The notes beneath the pieces were generated by a model. The model made no database searches and had not been told where the DNA came from. It saw nothing but the letters and a program-made list of their open reading frames with translations. The translations under genes and the position numbers were made by a program. A stretch of 64,000 nt of DNA from Macrolepiota albuminosa (lineage: Eukaryota; Basidiomycota; Agaricomycetes; Agaricales; Agaricaceae): NCBI GenBank assembly GCA_027475525.1, contig JAMWFC010000082.1:1736001-1800000 (forward strand). Direction: 5' to 3'. The stretch's first letter is position 1, and every line of letters starts with the position of its first letter. Below, piece by piece: positions 59,116 to 64,000 of the stretch.

Positions 59116-59458
59116 TGATATTCTTTTGCAAAATAATGTAAAAAACACAGTAAAAATAATCCAAGTAATTTCAGAATTTTATTTGTATATTTCTGTCAAA
59201 ACTATAGAAAAAATATTTTAACTGAACTTGAAAGAATAAGAAAACAAATTGCCACAGGAGGTTTACTCTGGTCCTTAGGCTCAAGAATGACCAATATAGT
59301 CCTCTCCAATGCATTTGAGAGCATCAGATGAAGTATCATCCAAAGTTTGGTTACAATATTTTTTCTATATTTTTGCCAGAAATATCCAGATAAAATTCTG
59401 AAATTAATTGGATTATTGTTGCAGTGTTTTTACATTGTTTTGCCAAAAAAAAATATCA
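59116..59458. mobile_element. MITE-like element with ~105-bp inverted arms
   Basis: The left arm 59116-59219 (TGATATTCTTTTGCAAAATA...) is the imperfect reverse complement of 59350-59458 (...TTTTGCCAAAAAAAAATATCA). Both arms contain TTTCAGAATTTTAT and ATAGAAAAAATATT. Total length is 343 bp with about 130 bp between the arms and no coding capacity. It sits 150 bp past the MDN1 stop codon, in its likely 3' flank. Confidence 0.8.
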
Positions 59459-59608
59459 TTTTTTGGACCCAGTGATAGTTCCGTATGACGCATTGGTCGG
59501 TTTCTCTGCCTCAACTGGACATTCCTACATCGCACACTCCTCAAATGATGCATGTTTTTTCTGTTTTATGCTCCGGTATCTATTCATGACCGCAATGTAA
59601 AAATACAA

Positions 59609-62600
59609 TTACTCTTCTGATATACGTTCAAAGAATTGCTTCAAAGTATTCGACAATACCTCTGGCAGTGCCTCCACATACCTCAAGACCACATAATACT
59701 CGAATGGAAATGAATCCAAGTATTTTTTAAGCTCCAGCTCCATCCGACCGTCAACGTTTTTGAACTCCGCTTTGTCCATCGTCAGAATCGAACCCTGATT
59801 CAAACCAGACTGAGCCCCTTTTGCTTCCAGAGCATGATCAACAGTGCTATGCAGAGAATCAATGATCAAGAACACGATCATGACCCGTTGTTCCTCTGCC
59901 TTCCTAAGGACAGTGCGAAGGCGTTCGTGGTCCTGGCACATGCCATCAGAGATGATGAATTGTAGCTGCCATAAGTCGGAGGCATTCGCAGAGCTCATTG
60001 TGCGCCGCTCCCTTGCATTTTCCAGGAATTTAAGACTTGTCTCTACGAGTGATAAGACGTTGGTGGCTTTCTGATTGAAGCGGAATGCCCTCATAACTTT
60101 GATGCCTGACTGGTCTGTGAAAGGACCTTCATCAAAACCGTGGAGAATGTCAACAGTCTCCCCAAACTTGGCAATAGCGATATCTCCGGCTTCAAGACGG
60201 CTTAAAGCTTTGGAGACTAGGGCAAGAGTTTGGTAGGCGAGATGAATAGAGTGAGATTCCGCCATGGATCGTGAATCGTCGATGGATATAAGTACTTGGT
60301 ACTCCCGCTGACTCGGCCTTGTGCGACGCAACCAGATCTTATCTTTAGTGTAGTCGCTAGCAATGTAAGAAATAATTTTTTTCATGTTGAGCCGTTTTCC
60401 AGTGCGATAATCTCCCTTTAGACGTGTCGCGAGTGTCGGTTCAAGAATGAGACGCAATTGTTCACAAAGCGCGTATGCTAGATCCTGGGTGAGGGATTCG
60501 TAGAGGCGCCACACTTTTTCTGAGTCGCCATGAGGGAAGTTAGCGGTTTGCCAAGCGCGGAGTTCAGCTTCAACGGCTTCATCTGTCATATCTTCCATAT
60601 CATCAACATTTGCTTCACGGACAGACATATCTGAAGACAGAACAAGTTCGTCTGGGATGGGACGTGCATTCCGTAGCATTGCACCTTCGATATTGTTCAG
60701 CTGCTCGTGCGCAGTAGGTTCGCCATGGGGCTTGTTTTCTTTGGCACACGTTTGGATGTCCGGCTCAAAAGGTCGATCAATATCCATAGGGGCATACTCT
60801 GTGAACTGTTCATCGGTATCAACAAGTTTGAGGTCACTGAGCTTGGCAGCCTGTTGCTCGCCAGCGGGCCCGAGAGCTTCCATGTCATGATCAGCATCAT
60901 CAGGTTGGAGATACTCGACCTGCGACGGTACATTGACGTCGCCGATCTTTTCTAGAGGTGTATCTCTTTGTTCACCGGCGATGATGTCATTAAATCGCTG
61001 CTGGATCTCTTTCAAGGCATCCCCGAGACTTCGCAGCGAATCGGTTGAGGACTGATTCTCAGGCTGATATGGCATCTGGCCCTCTTGCACACCAGATGAA
61101 GCTTGTCCGGCAGCCAGCGGGTCCGAGCTCCGAGGGTCAGCTGTCACCTGGTTGGCCTGGCGTAAACTTGAAAGGATAAGTGAAAATCTTCAAGTGAATT
61201 GCCCAAGATCACATACCTTGTATCTTCCTTGGATTCACTATTAGAAGTCGTGTTTTCGCACACAGTATCTTGTGCATATCTGTCCTGCCCGGCTTCCATA
61301 TTCTCTCCACCTCCAGGGTTATGAGTTTCTTCAGATGAAGCCATGCCATCACCACCAGTAACATCAGGTTGAGCAACAGCTTCATCCTTCTGACCCTCCT
61401 CTTCATTCGGATGAGCCTCCTCCTCAGGAGTCCCATCACCGTTTTCGGCTTCGAGTGGCTGACCAGGTATATCTTGATCCGTCAACCCTGTCTCGTCGTC
61501 TGGATGGCGGTTCTTCTCGTCCTGTTTTTCTGTCGGTATATCTTCCCCTCTTTGTTCGTCCTCTGCATCGTCCATCTTGTCCTCTGCGGCTTCATCGTCT
61601 CCCATCTCCTGAGAATCATCTCCTCCCAGATTCACCTCATCTCCGAAATCCATGTCGTCCGGCAATTCCAATGTGTTCGCATCTTGCACGCGAGGATCAA
61701 TGGGTGCGCCTCCATCATTAGACTCTACCTCTTCTTCATCCCCGCCCTCTAAATGTTCTGGCATTGGATCATCCTCCGTACTTGGTAGGTTCTCCTTTGT
61801 AGCCTCTTCCTTCTTGTCCCCAGCCTTGCCTTCCTCCTTCTTTTTCCCTTCTTTCGCAACAACATCACTCTCCCCTGAATGTTCCTCCGAACGATCTTGG
61901 TTTATCTTATCATCGTGTCTCCCATCCTCTGGTCCCTTTTCGTCTCCCCACATCTTTTCGTCGACCGCAGAAGGATCTAAAGGATTTAAATCACCGAGCT
62001 GTTGATCTGGCTCAGCGTCGCCCTCGTCGGACTGAGAGCCATCGCGAGATTCGGTATCCGGGACATCCTCCATCTCGCCTGCAAAATCCTCGTTCATTTC
62101 GAGCGCGTCGTCATCACCGTTGTCTTTGCCTTCCCTTTTTGCTTCATCCCGTTCTTCCTGCCCATCGTCACCTCGAAGACCCTCGACTTGACTCTCCTCC
62201 TCGATCTCTTTGCTGACGTTCTCTGCGCCAGAACCTTCGCCTAAGCCAACCCCGCCAGCTGACTCTTTTGTATCCCCGTCTTCACCTTCGCCGCCATCCT
62301 CTGTTTCTGGGGGCTGACAGAATCCTTGTTTTGAAAGAGTGGTCATAACCGAGCAAAGTACATAGCTCAACTTGAAAACTGCCTTTGTCCATTGACTGTG
62401 TGTTGCCAACTGTTCCTTGACAAGCCTTTGATATAGATCGAGGAATGGCATGACACGTTGCAAAATCTCATCCTGGCTATCTGGGTAGACAACGAGACTG
62501 AGAAGGACATCATCAAGTCCAGAGATGACCGGAACGATGTTGAGGGATTGCGTGAAGTCCCGGACGATAAGATGATCTTTTGACAGGTAGTGATCAGTGT

Positions 62601-64000
62601 TTTCTTCGTTGCTTCTAGAAATAGATTCGGGGCACTTTGCAATCATGCTTTGGACTGTGACGAGGAATGAATTGATGACGCTGTAGGACGAATCCCGGGG
62701 TTTGGAAAGAGTAACAGGAGTTAATCTGAGAGAAGGGATCTCTAGAGAGCTCGCCCACTCGTTGACGGGATCAAAAAGGTATTTAAGTCTGAAATACTTC
62801 AATGCCCAACCCTGAAAGGTTTTTAAAATGTCTGAGATATGTGACTGGGTTTCTAGAAGCGCATTGTGCTCATCTGAAAAACGCGGGGTACTAAGTAAGA
62901 ATGAAGGGAGAATCGTTAATACATACCGGTTAACAACACGTTCAATGTGGTAAGCGTCACGTTCTCGCTGACCATTGAGACACGATGAAGCAAGCGTGCT
63001 GTCCACTCGCCGGCAGCTTTCACTTCGTGCTTGAGCTCGTCGGGCACCTTGACTTTCGGTTGGAGGGAGTCGTAAGTTTGTATTCCTTTTGATATCTCTT
63101 GAATGGTATCTAAGAGCCTGCTCAACATATTCTTTGTGGAATCAATATAAACAACGAGGTTTGTTCCAGTCCGTATGGTCTGCGAACTAGAATAAACCAT
63201 TTGCAAGCGTTTTGTTGTCCGTTCCAGCTTGTCGAACTGTTCAAGCGCCGTTGCTAGCCTGAGCTCGCTCAATCAGATAAAGAAATAGAGGAAAGAATAC
63301 TTTTGCTCACTGTGACCTCAAAGTAACACCCATCGAAAAGCCAGACTCAAGCAACATGATGCCTCTCTGAAGTTCGCGAGTGGTCAAGTCCAAATGGTGA
63401 TTTGAGGTCGAAGAACGCAAACCAGGAAGAAGACCAAGAAGTCGTTTGAAATAGTTCTCTCCCTTCTTCGTTGATATGGATGGTTCTTGGGTTTCATGCA
63501 TAAGTGGTTGCTCTCTCAACCATAGTGAATCAGCATTCTGGCGTAGAATCTCGGGTTTGACGTTGACTGCAAATCCAGCTCGCTTGAGCTCCTTCAACAG
63601 ATCACTCCACGCTTTCCTCTTCCGGACCAATAATGCCTTCTGTTGCTTTCGACGTTTTTCCACCGTAACATTTGAAGGCACTGAAAGGGCGGCGAGCTGC
63701 TTTGAGCCGACAATAATATCAACAGCAAGGTTATCCACAACATGCGCAGAACAAGAATGAATGAAAGGTCGCAAGCGATCTGTGATGAAGTTTTCGAATT
63801 TTTTGAAAGCCTTTGGCAACTCAATTTCTGATGCTCCAATGTTTAATTTGCCTTTCGGAAAGGGAAGTGAAGTAGTTGAGCTGAGTGGTATGTTCTCAAG
63901 GCTTAGATGCTTGGATTCCAAAACATCTGCAGGCTGAGGGTACAATTGTTCTGAAATGGGTTGCCTAAGAACGTCTCGGAACTTGCGAATTATCTTGTAG
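59609..64000 (-). CDS. MDN1: Midasin (MDN1), C-terminal third, 5' end outside the window
   Basis: Exons 64000 (edge)-63317, 63258-62927, 62873-61217 and 61166-59609 join in frame with introns of 58, 53 and 50 nt, giving about 1,409 residues of a protein usually near 4,900. Visible are the end of the helical tail, the long Asp/Glu-rich linker (about 62310-61220) and the C-terminal von Willebrand A-type MIDAS domain (about 60350-59610) with the metal site IDDSRSM and FIISDGMCQ. Midasin is a nuclear AAA+ ATPase that pulls Rsa4 and Ytm1 from pre-60S ribosomes through this MIDAS domain. All motifs are intact and the stop is TAA at 59611-59609. The AAA+ ring lies beyond the right edge. Confidence 0.95.

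Overview
This window comes from a filamentous fungus, most likely a mushroom-forming basidiomycete (Agaricomycetes). The evidence is the set of split host genes with 46-85 nt GT-AG introns, an atypical kinase family and a DUF6729/exonuclease family that I know mainly from Agaricomycetes, a chromodomain-bearing Ty3/Gypsy element with CpG-type decay, and a Tad-like LINE. There are no bacterial-type operons. All coordinates and splice junctions were derived by hand from the sequence.

Five host genes can be supported. They are a SYLF/Ysc84-type lipid-binding protein (16935-17963, minus), an unrecognised 230-residue protein (19103-19999, minus), an atypical protein-kinase-like gene (22057-23731, minus), a complete 11-exon ectonucleotide pyrophosphatase/phosphodiesterase (37719-39784, minus) and the 3' third of the midasin gene MDN1 (59609 to beyond 64000, minus). 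All lie on the minus strand and sit in CpG-containing islands between CpG-poor blocks of transposon remains.

From left to right: 1-1.7 kb has no recognisable gene but carries a 77-bp tandem duplication. A minisatellite of about 17 units (1.7-3.0 kb) runs into a Copia RT/RNase H remnant (3.0-3.9 kb). A foldback element with arms of about 620 bp containing tRNA-like sequence fills 4.3-6.0 kb. A CpG-poor AT-rich repeat zone follows (6-9.7 kb). A decayed DUF6729/3'-5' exonuclease gene occupies 9.7-14.5 kb, then a Copia LTR remnant and a truncated pogo/CENP-B transposase. The first host island (16.9-23.7 kb) contains a LINE fragment.

From 24 to 36.3 kb an old Ty3/Gypsy element on the minus strand is broken up by other LTR sequences, including a Copia remnant and inverted copies of one LTR-like repeat. 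The second host island (37.4-43.1 kb) holds the phosphodiesterase, a degraded copy of the kinase gene and, tail to tail with it, a degraded copy of the MDN1 3' end. More LTR-like repeats (44.5-46.8 kb) lead into a structurally complete 10.9-kb chromovirus-like retrotransposon (46797-57678). It has 251-bp LTRs, a 5-bp target duplication, a gag-pol frame and an extra open frame of about 1,000 codons after the chromodomain. Copia remnants and a small MITE-like element separate it from MDN1.

The most interesting items are: the additional 3' ORF of the 10.9-kb retrotransposon; its inactivation almost entirely through TGA stops explainable as CpG deamination, with LTRs that differ only at one CpG decayed on opposite strands; and the kinase-MDN1 tail fragment, which suggests a past segmental duplication of a host locus. 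I found no clear new defence, biosynthetic or CRISPR-like system.
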